Assembly: GCA_964486935.1 (NCBI GenBank)
Contig: CAZAPG010000034.1
Location: 1-64,000, forward strand
DNA length: 64,000 bases
Direction of reading: 5' to 3'
Source of the DNA: CAZAPG01 sp964486935
Lineage (GTDB): Bacteria; Chloroflexota; Anaerolineae; 4572-78; J111
This document shows, in pieces, positions 16,173 to 25,460 of the stretch. A program made the position numbers and the translations under genes. The notes beneath the pieces were generated by a model, which was not told the origin of the DNA, made no database searches, and saw nothing but the letters and a program-made list of their open reading frames with translations. The first letter of the stretch is position 1; each line of letters begins with the position of its first letter.

Positions 16173-16952
16173 ATGACTCAGGTCTCCAGGCTGTACGTTC
16201 TGCTGTGCGGTTACGAGATTATCCCCAAAACTATCTCCACCCGCCATCGCGGCGACCGCTTTATCATGAGCGAGCCGATTTCGGCCTATTTGTTGGAAAC
16301 CAGCCAGGGTTATGTGCTGATTGACACCGGGATTAACAGCACGCTCACCAATGACCCGGAACTGGCCTACCAATACTTTACCTCACAAGGCTGGCATCCG
16401 GTGCCGGTCGTTTTGCCCCAACACGAACTGCTGACTCAATTTGAGCAGATTGGCCTGAAACCGCAAGATGTTGAACATGTCATTATGACCCACACTCACG
16501 CCGACCATACCGGCAATCTTAAACATTTTCGTCACGCCCGCATCTCCATTCAGCGGCTGGAATACGAACACGCCTTTAGCGGGCACACCTCCCCCGCCTG
16601 GTTCAGAACCGATTACGACTTTCCCGACATGAAGTGGGATATTGTGGACGGAGATTGGCAGGTTATGCCCGGCCTGGAGGTCATTTTAACTCGAGGCCAC
16701 ACACCCGGCCACCAATCTGTCATTGTTGACTTGCCTCACAGTGGCACCCAGGTTCTGGTGGCTGACGCGGGCGACCTGTGGGAAAATTTTGAGCAGGAAA
16801 TTCTGCCCGGCGAAAGCGTCGATGACCCGGCCGCCCTGGCCAGCATTCGTCGCCTCAAAAAAATTGCCCAGGAACGGGGAGGGCGGTTAATCCTTGGGCA
16901 CGATCCCAATTTTATCCAGCAAATCAAACTCGCGCCGGATTATTATGACTGA
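16173..16952 (+). CDS. MBL-fold hydrolase, AHL-lactonase-like
   Basis: A 259-aa metallo-beta-lactamase-fold hydrolase. The dinuclear metal motif HTHADH is intact (VIMTHTHADHTGN), with later His in RGHTPGHQS, Asp in LVADAGD and His in LILGHDPN. Size and spacing resemble N-acyl-homoserine lactonases, which open lactone rings, but other lactones or thioesters are possible. ATG 16173 is chosen because GGGAGAGG precedes it; an in-frame ATG at 16155 has no such site. Its stop overlaps the ATPase start by 8 bases. A lactonase at the head of an importer operon suggests that the imported ligand or a metabolite contains a lactone. Confidence 0.85.
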   Translation: MTQVSRLYVLLCGYEIIPKTISTRHRGDRFIMSEPISAYLLETSQGYVLIDTGINSTLTNDPELAYQYFTSQGWHPVPVVLPQHELLTQFEQIGLKPQDVEHVIMTHTHADHTGNLKHFRHARISIQRLEYEHAFSGHTSPAWFRTDYDFPDMKWDIVDGDWQVMPGLEVILTRGHTPGHQSVIVDLPHSGTQVLVADAGDLWENFEQEILPGESVDDPAALASIRRLKKIAQERGGRLILGHDPNFIQQIKLAPDYYD

Positions 16953-18750
16953 GGTAAATCAGCCGGCCCCGCGCGTTGAATCTGACTCGTTGCCTGTCCT
17001 TTCGGCGCAAAATTTGCGGGTGACCCTCCACCGCGAGGCGCAGGCCAATCTGGCGCTGCGCGGCATTGACCTTGAGATTAAACGGGGGGAGATTGTGGCC
17101 CTGGTGGGCGAGAGCGGCTCCGGCAAATCAACCCTGGGGCTGGCAATTCAAGGGTTGCTGCCGGCCGACAGCCGGCCCATTGTCTCCGGCTCCATCAAGG
17201 TGAACGATGCCGAAGTGATTGGCGCGTCTCCACAGACGCTGCGCCGGATTCGGCGCGAGCAGCTGGGCGTTGTCTTTCAAGACCCAATGACCTCGCTCAA
17301 TCCGAGTATGCGGATTGGCCGGCAACTTCTTGAAAATATCACTGACGGCGCATCCCCGGAGCAGTGGCTGGCCCGGGTTGGCATTCCCCAGCCCGACAGC
17401 CGGGTGCGGGCCTATCCTCACCAGCTTTCCGGGGGACAGCGCCAGCGGGTGATGATTGCGATGGCGATGGCCGGCCATCCGGCCCTGGTTATTGCCGATG
17501 AACCAACCACGGCGCTGGACGTGACGGTTCAGGCCCAGATTTTGCGGCTCATCCGCCAGCTTTGCCGCGAGGCCGAGACAGCCTTTCTGTTTGTTACCCA
17601 CGACCTGGCCGTCGCCGCCACCATCGCCGATAGAATTGTGGTGCTGTACGCCGGTCTTGTGGCGGAAACCGGCCCCATCGGCCAGATTATTTCCAGCCCG
17701 GCCCACCCGTACACCGCCGCCTTGCTTGAAGCCCGCTTCGGCCTGCATGTCGACAAAAACCGCCAGCTACCTACCCTGGCCGGCGAACCGCCCTCGCCCC
17801 AAAGCCGCTTAACGGGCTGCGCCTTTGCGCCCCGCTGCCTGATTGCCGTTGCTGATTGCCACGATAAGCCGCCGCCACTGGCCGCGGTTGAGCACCATAG
17901 CGGCGCGGCGGCCTGTTTCCGTAGCCCGGAAGTGCGGGCCGACTTGTGGGAGCGGATTGCTCAAGGCTGGCCGGGGGGCGACCGGCCGGCGCAACAGCCG
18001 CTGCTCAAAATGAACGGTATTTACAAATCGTACCGTATTCGGCGGCGCGGACTGTGGGGCGCATCCCAATGGGTGTCCGCGGTCAAAGGGGTTGACCTGG
18101 AGCTGTATCAGGGTGAGTCTGTGGCCCTGGTGGGCGAGAGCGGTTCGGGCAAATCTACGCTGCTGCGCATTGCCGCCGGCCTGATTCAGCCGGAGCGGGG
18201 CGAGGCCTGGTTCGACGCCACCGAGCGCCCCCAGATGGTGTACCAGGATGCAATGGCCTCGCTGACGCCGTGGTTGAGCGTGGAAGAGCTGGTGGGCGAG
18301 CGGCTGCGCCGCCAGGGGTTGAGCCAGGCTGACCGCCGGCAAAAGGTTTACGAGGCGCTAGAGTTGGTGGGGCTATCCCCGCAACTGGCGGCAGTCAACC
18401 CAACGCAGCTTTCCGGCGGGCAGGCGCAGCGGGTCGCCATTGCCCGGGCTGTGGTCATCCCCCCCAAACTGCTGCTGTGCGATGAGCCGGTCAGCTCCCT
18501 TGATGTGTCGCTGGCCGCCGCTATTCTGAATCTGCTGGGTTCGCTGCGCCGCCGGCTCAATATGGCGATGCTGTTTGTGACGCACGACCTGGCCGCCGCC
18601 CGATTTATCGCCGACCGGATTGTGGTGATGCAGGCGGGAGCGGTGGTGGAATCCGGTCCCGCCGATACTATTGTCCACACGCCCCGGCAGCCCTACACTC
18701 GTGATTTACTGGCCTCGATGCCGGATAACCTGGTGGGAGAGCTAAGATGA
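16945..18750 (+). CDS. Fused dual ABC ATPase, DppD-DppF type
   Basis: A 601-aa protein with two complete ATP-binding domains in tandem, equivalent to DppD and DppF in one chain. The first has GESGSGKST, LSGGQRQR and VIADEPTTALD, then the Cys-containing C-terminal segment of oligopeptide ATPases (CAFAPRC). The second (from about residue 352) has GESGSGKST, LSGGQAQR and LLCDEPVSSLD. ATG 16945 overlaps the end of the hydrolase gene (ATGACTGA). It energises the permeases at 18747 and 21337. As the only peptide-type ATPase in the window, it may also serve the ATPase-less importer at 10355-14042. Confidence 0.92.
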   Translation: MTEVNQPAPRVESDSLPVLSAQNLRVTLHREAQANLALRGIDLEIKRGEIVALVGESGSGKSTLGLAIQGLLPADSRPIVSGSIKVNDAEVIGASPQTLRRIRREQLGVVFQDPMTSLNPSMRIGRQLLENITDGASPEQWLARVGIPQPDSRVRAYPHQLSGGQRQRVMIAMAMAGHPALVIADEPTTALDVTVQAQILRLIRQLCREAETAFLFVTHDLAVAATIADRIVVLYAGLVAETGPIGQIISSPAHPYTAALLEARFGLHVDKNRQLPTLAGEPPSPQSRLTGCAFAPRCLIAVADCHDKPPPLAAVEHHSGAAACFRSPEVRADLWERIAQGWPGGDRPAQQPLLKMNGIYKSYRIRRRGLWGASQWVSAVKGVDLELYQGESVALVGESGSGKSTLLRIAAGLIQPERGEAWFDATERPQMVYQDAMASLTPWLSVEELVGERLRRQGLSQADRRQKVYEALELVGLSPQLAAVNPTQLSGGQAQRVAIARAVVIPPKLLLCDEPVSSLDVSLAAAILNLLGSLRRRLNMAMLFVTHDLAAARFIADRIVVMQAGAVVESGPADTIVHTPRQPYTRDLLASMPDNLVGELR

Positions 18751-19616
18751 CAACAGGTCAGCTATCTCCATCAATCGCCGGGGAAACAGCCCGGAACCGC
18801 CGCTGGCAACACATGTTGGGCCACATGGCAACTGTTGACAAGCTGGCTATCCTGGGTTTGCTCTTGCTCACGTTGATTGCCATCCTTGCGCCCTGGCTGG
18901 CCCCGTATGACCCGTTGCTGCGGGTCGGCAGCGCCTTTCAACCCCCTTCGTGGCAACACCCCTTTGGCACGGATGAAATTGGGCGCGACCTGCTCGCGCG
19001 CGTGCTGTACGGCGTCCGGCTAACCTGGCTGCCCAGCCTGCTGGTGATTGTGGTGGGCGCGCTCATCGGCAGCGCCGTCGGCGTGATAGCCGGGGCCTCC
19101 GGCGGCTGGGTTGACGCGCTCTTGCAGCGCCTGACCGACCTGTTTCTGGTGCTGCCCTCAACCCTGATTGCCCTGGCCGTGGTGGCGGCATTGGGCCGGG
19201 GTCTGTTTAACACCCTGGTCGCCATCACCATTTTCTGGTGGCCCTGGTATTCCCGCATTGTCCGGGGGGAAATCAAGGCGATTGCCGCCCAATCGCACGT
19301 GGAGGCCGCCCGCCTGGCCGGGGCCTCGCGCTGGCGGCTCTTCACCCGCTATCTGCTGCCCGGCGCGGTGCCGGCGGTGCTGGTAACCGCCACGCTCGAT
19401 GTGGCTAACATCATTCTGGTGCTGTCGCTGTTTTCGTTTTTGGGGTTAGGCGCGCCCGCGCCCGCGCCCGAACTGGGGGCAATGACCGCCCGAACGCTCG
19501 ACAGCCTGACCACCTTTTGGTGGCTGCCGGTGCTGCCCGCGCTGGTCATCTTTTTGCTGGCTTTAACGGCCAATCTGGCCGGTGACGGTATTCGCGATGC
19601 GTTGAAATCGGTGTGA
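18747..19616 (+). CDS. Peptide-type ABC permease, DppC class
   Basis: A 289-aa permease with the DppC signature (HPFGTDEIGRDLLARVLYG) after the first helix, and an EAA loop SHVEAARLAGASRWRLF. The start overlaps the ATPase stop by 4 bases (ATGA), so the two are translationally coupled. The binding-protein gene follows 34 bases later. Confidence 0.92.
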   Translation: MTTGQLSPSIAGETARNRRWQHMLGHMATVDKLAILGLLLLTLIAILAPWLAPYDPLLRVGSAFQPPSWQHPFGTDEIGRDLLARVLYGVRLTWLPSLLVIVVGALIGSAVGVIAGASGGWVDALLQRLTDLFLVLPSTLIALAVVAALGRGLFNTLVAITIFWWPWYSRIVRGEIKAIAAQSHVEAARLAGASRWRLFTRYLLPGAVPAVLVTATLDVANIILVLSLFSFLGLGAPAPAPELGAMTARTLDSLTTFWWLPVLPALVIFLLALTANLAGDGIRDALKSV

Positions 19617-19650
19617 TTTCACGGCAACCATAAAAAAGGAGAAGACGTTC

Positions 19651-21318
19651 ATGAAAAGGATTGCGTGTATGATTTGTGCCGGATTGCTGCTGGTTTGGCT
19701 GGCGGCGTGTGGTGGGGGAGCCGCTCCGCAGCCCGCCCCCGCCGAGAGTTCCGGCGGAGAGAATGCGGCGGAGCAGCCGGCTCCAACTGAAGCGGCAGCC
19801 CCGGCCGAACAGTCAGAATCCCCCGCGCCGGCAGAGGAGTCAACCCAGGCCGAGGCGACTGAACCCGAAGAAAAAATTCTGCACACCGCCTACCAGGCCG
19901 ATATGGCGACCTTTGACCCGGATAACGGGTTTGAAGTGGCCGGGCTGGGCGCGATTGCGGCGGTTTACGAAGGGCTGGTTGAGTACGCGCCCGGCACTAC
20001 CGAACTGGTCGGCCTGCTGGCCGAGGATTGGAGCGTGTCGGAGGATGGGTTGACCTACACCTTTAACCTGCGCGATGGCGTGACTTTTCACGATGGCAGC
20101 TCGATGACCTCCGCCGAAGTCAAGGCCGCCTTTGAACGTCGCTCCAGCGAAACCCTGATTCTTTCCTACTTTTTCTGGAATGTGCAATCGTTTGACACGC
20201 CGGACCCCGATACGCTGGTCATTTCGCTGGGCATTCCCCAACCCTCATTTTTGGATACCCTGGCCAGCCCGTGGGGGCCAAAGGTAGTGGGTCCCGGCGC
20301 GCTGGTTGACCAGGCCGGCGACGACCTGGCAGTCTCGTATCTGAATGAGAATGCCGACGGGACCGGCCCGTTTGTTTTGAAAGAGTTCAAACGAGGCGAC
20401 CAATATGTTCTTGAACGGTTTGCCGACTACTGGGGCGAGCCGCCTTATTTTGACCGCATCGAGATAAATATTGTGCCCGATATCGGCCAGCAGGTGTTGC
20501 AGTTGCAAAACGGCGATCTCGATATGGTGCTGCACGGCTATCCCTTTGCCCAGCTTGGCCAACTGCCCGCGGGTTTTGAAATCGAAGCCTACAATGACCT
20601 GGGTTTAGAGATGGCCTTTGTCAACCCCAGCAAGGCCATGGGCAATCCCGAGGTGTGCAATGCCGTCAAAACGGCCATTAACCCGGCCACCTGGATTGGT
20701 GACGCCTTTGGCGAGTATGCCGAACCGGCGCTGTCGCTCTATCCCAAGGCTATGCTCACGCCGGCAGAGCCGGTTCAATACCCCACCGATATGGACGCGG
20801 CCAGAGCGGCGATTGAGGCCGCCGGGGATGTTTCCATTGAGATTGGTTACGCGGCAGAAGAGGCCGGGGTGCAACAGCGCGTGGCCGATTTGATGATTGC
20901 CCAACTGGCCTCAATTGGGGTTAACGCCACGGCCCGGGTGGTGCCGCAGGAGGAGTCTTACACCTTTTTGGAAAATGTTGAAAATGCGCCTGACCTGTAT
21001 CTCGCTCAAAACAACCCCGACGCGGCTCACCCAGAAACGCAGGCTACCCTGTTTTATACCACCGGCGCGCCGTTAAACATCATGGGCTATTCAAATCCAG
21101 AGGCCGATGAGTCACTGTTTGAAGCTGGCTCGCTGACCGACAAGGCGGAGCGGGATAAGCTGTACGCCGAAGGTGGGGCCATGCTTTTTGAAGGCTGCGG
21201 CTTTTTACCCCTGGCCGATGTCAAAGATGTGATTGTCTATCGCTCCGGGTTGACCAACCTGGGCGCCAGGCCGGCCATTCCCTGGAATGTGGATTTTGGG
21301 ATGATCCGCGCAGAGTAA
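19651..21318 (+). CDS. Peptide-type ABC solute-binding lipoprotein
   Basis: A 555-aa family-5 binding protein. The signal peptide ends in a lipobox (VWLAAC), followed by a long Pro/Ala/Glu-rich linker (about residues 22-72). The mature domain shows LAEDWSVSEDGLTYTFNLRD and GVTFHDGSSMTSAEVKAAF. It is only distantly similar to the binding protein at 12357-14042, so the two importers probably take different ligands. GGAG precedes the ATG. Confidence 0.93.
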   Translation: MKRIACMICAGLLLVWLAACGGGAAPQPAPAESSGGENAAEQPAPTEAAAPAEQSESPAPAEESTQAEATEPEEKILHTAYQADMATFDPDNGFEVAGLGAIAAVYEGLVEYAPGTTELVGLLAEDWSVSEDGLTYTFNLRDGVTFHDGSSMTSAEVKAAFERRSSETLILSYFFWNVQSFDTPDPDTLVISLGIPQPSFLDTLASPWGPKVVGPGALVDQAGDDLAVSYLNENADGTGPFVLKEFKRGDQYVLERFADYWGEPPYFDRIEINIVPDIGQQVLQLQNGDLDMVLHGYPFAQLGQLPAGFEIEAYNDLGLEMAFVNPSKAMGNPEVCNAVKTAINPATWIGDAFGEYAEPALSLYPKAMLTPAEPVQYPTDMDAARAAIEAAGDVSIEIGYAAEEAGVQQRVADLMIAQLASIGVNATARVVPQEESYTFLENVENAPDLYLAQNNPDAAHPETQATLFYTTGAPLNIMGYSNPEADESLFEAGSLTDKAERDKLYAEGGAMLFEGCGFLPLADVKDVIVYRSGLTNLGARPAIPWNVDFGMIRAE

Positions 21319-21336
21319 CCGGTCAGCGGGAGATGG

Positions 21337-22380
21337 GTGATTAGAAAAAATCCGGTCTCCCGATTTAGAAGGGCGGATAAACTCGTAATGCTGCGATTTA
21401 TTTTACTACGAACGTTAGGTCTGGTCGCGGTTCTGGTGGCGATGGTCTTTGTTATTTTTCTGCTCCAGCAGATTATCCCCAGCGACCCGGCCAGAGCCGT
21501 AACCGGCCCTAACGCGCCCCGTGAACTGGTAGAGGCCAAACGGATAGAATTGGGCCTCAACCAGCCGGTTCTGGTCCAGTTTGGTCGATATGTTACCCGT
21601 TTAGTGCAGGGGGATTTGGGCGTATCTATCCGCACCAAAAACCCGGTTGTAAAAGATTTAACCAATTTTCTGCCGGCCTCGCTTGAGCTGATGGGGTTTG
21701 CGATGATGTTGGGGGTATTGTTAGGGGTACTCCTGGCCCTGACCCAAACCCTGAGCGCGCGGGCGGCCTCGCTGCGGCTGTTGTTATTGAGCGGCGCGTC
21801 GGCCCCTATTTTTCTGCTGGCCCTGCTGCTGTTGTTACTGTTCTGGTTTAACCTGAACTGGCTTCCCGGCGGCAGCCGGTTGAGTTTGCGGGATATTCCT
21901 GACGGAGCAACCGGCCTGCTGACGCTGGACGGCATTTTAATGGGGCGACCGGATGTTAGCGTCAATGCGCTGCGCCACCTGTTACTGCCGGGAATATCGC
22001 TGGCGCTGCCGGTGGCGGTGGCGGTTGGCAGAACGCTGCGTTCCTCGCTGATTACGGTGTTGCGGCAGAACTACATCCGCACGGCCTATTCAAAGGGGCT
22101 GACGGATATTCGTGTCGTCATTGGACACGCCCTGCGCAATGCCTCAACCGCCCCACTGGCGATGGTGGGCCTGCAGGTGGGATTGCTGTTTGCCAATATC
22201 CTGATTGTTGAGCGGATATTTGCCTGGCCTGGATTGGGGCTGTACACGGTTCAGGCCCTGGGCAGCTCCGATTTACCGGCGGTACTGGGCGTATCGTTAA
22301 TTTTTGGCGGGTCATATGTGGTCATTAACGCTATCATTGACCTGTTGCAGGCCTGGGCCGACCCGCGCGTTACGCTATAG
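21337..22380 (+). CDS. Peptide-type ABC permease, DppB class
   Basis: A 347-aa permease with the DppB order: N-terminal helix, QIIPSDPARA, QFGRYVTRLVQGDLGVSI, EAA loop NYIRTAYSKGLTDIRV, and FAWPGLGLYT near the end. GTG 21337 has GGGAG upstream, whereas ATG 21388 (MLRFILL) has a more family-like N-terminus; the start is uncertain. It is the last gene of the plus-strand operon, faces convergently a minus-strand gene 71 bases away, and no strong terminator is visible between them. Confidence 0.9.
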   Translation: MIRKNPVSRFRRADKLVMLRFILLRTLGLVAVLVAMVFVIFLLQQIIPSDPARAVTGPNAPRELVEAKRIELGLNQPVLVQFGRYVTRLVQGDLGVSIRTKNPVVKDLTNFLPASLELMGFAMMLGVLLGVLLALTQTLSARAASLRLLLLSGASAPIFLLALLLLLLFWFNLNWLPGGSRLSLRDIPDGATGLLTLDGILMGRPDVSVNALRHLLLPGISLALPVAVAVGRTLRSSLITVLRQNYIRTAYSKGLTDIRVVIGHALRNASTAPLAMVGLQVGLLFANILIVERIFAWPGLGLYTVQALGSSDLPAVLGVSLIFGGSYVVINAIIDLLQAWADPRVTL

Positions 22381-22451
22381 TCGATAAGTTGGTATGATTC
22401 GCCCTTAACCGGGTAGCAAAAGGTGAGAACCGGCCGTGTCTCATCAGGCGC

Positions 22452-23345
22452 TTATTGTTGATGACGCAGTACGCTTTTGCGGCTTCTTTTGACAACCGGC
22501 TGCTGGCTGGGGCGATAAAGCGAGATGTAATTAGCGCCGTAAAGGTCGCGGCCGGTGAGAAAATCTGCGGCTTTGGCGTAGGCGTTCAGATGGTCGGTGT
22601 GGTAATCAACCAGGGCGGCATCAAGCCCCCATGAGGCGCCAATAGCCAGATAGACCATATCCAGGCGGGTCTGGTCGGGCATACCAAAGCCGGCGTTACC
22701 GATGCCCAGCAGGGTGCTCATGCCTAACTCCTGGTGCACGGCTTTCAGGGTGTCGAGCGTGGTTTGCATGCTGTTGGGCACAGCCGAGGCGGCCAGGCAA
22801 ACGCAATCAAACACCACGTCATCGCGGGGAATGCCGGCCTCGTCGGTGATTTGCAAAATTTTACGGGCAACAGCCAGCCGCTCCTGCCAGCTTTCGGGGA
22901 TGTGTACGTCATCCACCAGCATGGCGATAACCGCCATTTTATGCTTGACCACCAACGGCAGCAACTCGTCAAGCACCTCTTTTTCATACACAATTGAGTT
23001 GAGCAGCGCCTTGCCGGCGTACCCCTCCAGCGCGTGGTCGATAGCGGACGGGTTGCGCGAGTCGATAGAGATGGGGCAGCCCAGCGCCTCGTCAACGGCT
23101 TTAAGCACCAGCGGCAGCAGTTCTGCCTCATCCAGCGAGTGGTGATCAATCAATAAGTCAACCGCCCGGCAGCCCTGTTCGGCTCCCTCCAGCGCCAGTT
23201 GCACCAGGTAGGCGCAGTTCCCGCTCTGCAACTCGGCCAGCACAGCCTCGCTCTGGTCGTATACCCGAAGCTGGTCGTTAATCAGCAACAGCGGCAGCCC
23301 CGGTCCAAATTCAACCGAGCTTTTGGTGCCAATCAGTTTGGTCAT
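22452..23345 (-). CDS. Pterin-binding (methyltransferase-like) protein
   Basis: A 297-aa protein of the dihydropteroate-synthase-like TIM-barrel family that includes methyltetrahydrofolate:corrinoid methyltransferases. Family-like stretches are CPISIDSRNPSAIDHAL, KALLNSIVYEKE and a C-terminal GIGNAGFGMPDQTRL. It lacks a corrinoid-binding domain and none is encoded nearby. A basic tail (VKRSRKSVLRHQQ) is present. It is the last gene of the LacI-controlled operon, 3 bases after the PhyH gene. Methyl transfer to or from tetrahydrofolate is inferred from the family, not from a clear catalytic motif. Confidence 0.72.
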   Translation of the reverse strand: MTKLIGTKSSVEFGPGLPLLLINDQLRVYDQSEAVLAELQSGNCAYLVQLALEGAEQGCRAVDLLIDHHSLDEAELLPLVLKAVDEALGCPISIDSRNPSAIDHALEGYAGKALLNSIVYEKEVLDELLPLVVKHKMAVIAMLVDDVHIPESWQERLAVARKILQITDEAGIPRDDVVFDCVCLAASAVPNSMQTTLDTLKAVHQELGMSTLLGIGNAGFGMPDQTRLDMVYLAIGASWGLDAALVDYHTDHLNAYAKAADFLTGRDLYGANYISLYRPSQQPVVKRSRKSVLRHQQ

Positions 23346-23348
23346 TCT

Positions 23349-24263
23349 TTATTCCTCGGCGTCTTGAGTAGGCCATTTGCAGCCGCCTTCGCCGCTGGGC
23401 CGGATATGCGGAAAAGAGATGTTCTCCAGCCCCTTGTAGCCGTAGGGGTCTTTGCCGGCCACCATCACAATATCGCGAAAATCGTGAGTGGATACGTATT
23501 GGCCCTCTTTGGGGGGGAGCCAGGGCAACAACGACTCCGCGCTCATGTAATGGTTGACCAGCGCCCGGCGGTAGCCGCTTTTGGCCGTGTTGGGCAGCGA
23601 ACGGTGCAGCAAATAGCCGTTGAAAAAGACAATCGAACCGGCCTTTACCTCAACCGGAATGGCGTCGGCGTCGGTGTAGGGAAAGCCAATGGCTTCATCG
23701 GAGCAGTCAAAATCCGGGTTTTCCTGTTCCTCCAGTGGCCAGAGCACGCCGGGCCGGTGCGACCCCGGAATCACCCACAGGCAGCCGTTTTGGGTGGTGG
23801 CATTGTCCAGGGCCATCCAGGCGGCGGTCAGCGAGCGGTCGCGGGTGGGGATGAAATCCTCATCCTGGTGCCAGGCCTGGCCCGGTTTGCCCGCCGATTT
23901 GATGAATAACATCGACTGCATGCATTTTACGTTGGGGCTGATGACGCGGGTCAGCAGGTTGACAATCGACGGATGGGCCATAAATTCAAACATAACAGTT
24001 GAAATTTTGTGCGGGTGATGGATACACAGCGTTTTCTTGATAACTTCATCGTCGCTTTCTTGCGGTAGCGAGGGGGGCAGCCCGGACACTTTGCCCAATT
24101 CGCCCCGGCAAATGCGCACGGTTTCGTGGCGGAGCAGCTCCACCTCGGCCGGGGTGAGGGCGTTTTCAATGACCAGATAGCCGTTTTGATGAAAGAAATC
24201 GACCATTTGGTCCGTAGCCGTTGCCTGGGGGCGGGAGTCGGTTAGCATCTCGGTTGTTAGCAT
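23349..24263 (-). CDS. Phytanoyl-CoA dioxygenase (PhyH) family protein
   Basis: A 304-aa non-haem Fe(II)/2-oxoglutarate-dependent oxygenase. The iron ligands fit HQDED (AWHQDEDFIPTRD) and the distal His in LLHRSLPNTAKSGYRRA, where the Arg would bind 2-oxoglutarate. PhyH enzymes hydroxylate or oxidatively demethylate diverse small molecules. It sits between a URO-D-like and a pterin-binding gene, at the end of a sugar-uptake operon, so a methylated or otherwise modified sugar is one possible substrate. Confidence 0.87.
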   Translation of the reverse strand: MLTTEMLTDSRPQATATDQMVDFFHQNGYLVIENALTPAEVELLRHETVRICRGELGKVSGLPPSLPQESDDEVIKKTLCIHHPHKISTVMFEFMAHPSIVNLLTRVISPNVKCMQSMLFIKSAGKPGQAWHQDEDFIPTRDRSLTAAWMALDNATTQNGCLWVIPGSHRPGVLWPLEEQENPDFDCSDEAIGFPYTDADAIPVEVKAGSIVFFNGYLLHRSLPNTAKSGYRRALVNHYMSAESLLPWLPPKEGQYVSTHDFRDIVMVAGKDPYGYKGLENISFPHIRPSGEGGCKWPTQDAEE

Positions 24264-24287
24264 AAAAATGATTTCCTTTCGGTTTGA

Positions 24288-25457
24288 TTAGACGTTTATT
24301 GGATAGCGCCCAACGGCGCGGGCTGTCTTGAGCATGGCCAGGTAATATTCGGGTTTGACCCCCGGATGAATGGAGTTGCTGCTGGAGAGGATAAAGCCGC
24401 CGCCCGGCGCTGCGGCCCGGATGACCTGCTCGGTTTGGGCTTTGACTGCGGCAACCGGGCCGTTGACCAGCACGGTAGAACAATCGACATTGCCCAGCAG
24501 GGTCAGCCGGTCGCCGTAATCACGCTTGAGCTGGGCAATGTCCATCCCGGCTCGCGGCTCGATGGCGTGAAAGCCGTCCACGCCGGCGGCAATCATACCC
24601 TCGATGAGCATGTTGACGTTGCCATCGGTGTGTTTAATGTAGGGCACGCCGTAGCGGTGGCACAGGCCGGTAATCTGTTTGAGGCGCGGAAAGACAAACT
24701 CCTCAAAATGTTTGGGCGAAAACATGGGGGCGCGGGTGGCGGCCCAATCGTAGCCGCCGTGAACGCCATCGACGCCGCGCTTGAGCATCTCTTCCAGCAG
24801 CATGAGGGTGACGCGCAGCCGCGCATCCAGGTAGCGATGAATCAGGTTGGGGGCCAGAATCAAGCCGATGAGAAAATGCTCGGCCCAATCCCAGGTAGAG
24901 CCGATTTCCACATCGGCCACGCCCATAACAAACCGGTCTTGCCCCAACTGGCGCACAAAGGTGTCAACCGGCGTAAAATCCCAATCGGCCAGGTCTGGCT
25001 CGCTGGCTTCCATCGCTGCGGTTAGCCGCTCCAGTTCGTCCAAACCGCCCTCCCGCAGCGAGGAGTTGACCTGGTCGTACATGTCGCTGTCGGGGCTGTA
25101 CATGCAGAGGCTCCACTGGCCGGTGGCGGGGTCGGTAAATTTCCAGAGATAGGGTTCAATTTGTTCCGGTACGGCGGGTTGGCGCGGCACCGGGTAGGCG
25201 TTGGCGTAGGCGTCCAGGTCTAACGTTTGCCACAGTTCAATTTCATCGGCGACCCGCTGCCAGTGATATTCTTTTATGCTGCCGGTTCTCAGCGCCTTGT
25301 TTTGGGCCACGCCGCGGGCGTGCCCGCCAAACCCGCACAGGGTTGGACGCCCCAGCACGTGGCTGGCGGTCGGGTTGTCGATGGTTAGTTCGAAAACAGG
25401 CACGCGGTCGGCTTCGCAATGGGCAAAGGCCAGCTTGACTCGTTCTTTACCGTTCAC
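24288..25457 (-). CDS. Uroporphyrinogen decarboxylase-family protein
   Basis: A 389-aa TIM-barrel protein of the URO-D superfamily, but not HemE. It belongs to the branch that includes corrinoid methyltransferases (MtaA/CmuA-like) and many uncharacterised sugar-operon proteins. Visible motifs are GGYDWAATRAPMFSPKHFEE, IKHTDGN and LLGNVDCSTVLVNG. A zinc-binding H-x-C pattern as in MtaA is not evident (HTD instead). It follows the sugar permease by 3 bases. The role is unknown; methyl transfer from an O-methylated sugar is a speculative reading of the context. Confidence 0.82.
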   Translation of the reverse strand: MNGKERVKLAFAHCEADRVPVFELTIDNPTASHVLGRPTLCGFGGHARGVAQNKALRTGSIKEYHWQRVADEIELWQTLDLDAYANAYPVPRQPAVPEQIEPYLWKFTDPATGQWSLCMYSPDSDMYDQVNSSLREGGLDELERLTAAMEASEPDLADWDFTPVDTFVRQLGQDRFVMGVADVEIGSTWDWAEHFLIGLILAPNLIHRYLDARLRVTLMLLEEMLKRGVDGVHGGYDWAATRAPMFSPKHFEEFVFPRLKQITGLCHRYGVPYIKHTDGNVNMLIEGMIAAGVDGFHAIEPRAGMDIAQLKRDYGDRLTLLGNVDCSTVLVNGPVAAVKAQTEQVIRAAAPGGGFILSSSNSIHPGVKPEYYLAMLKTARAVGRYPINV

Positions 25458-25460
25458 GCT

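Noticed and set aside
24288..25457. HemE (uroporphyrinogen decarboxylase of haem synthesis)
   Set aside because: Its motifs and its sugar-operon context fit the methyltransferase-like branch of the superfamily, and no haem gene is nearby.
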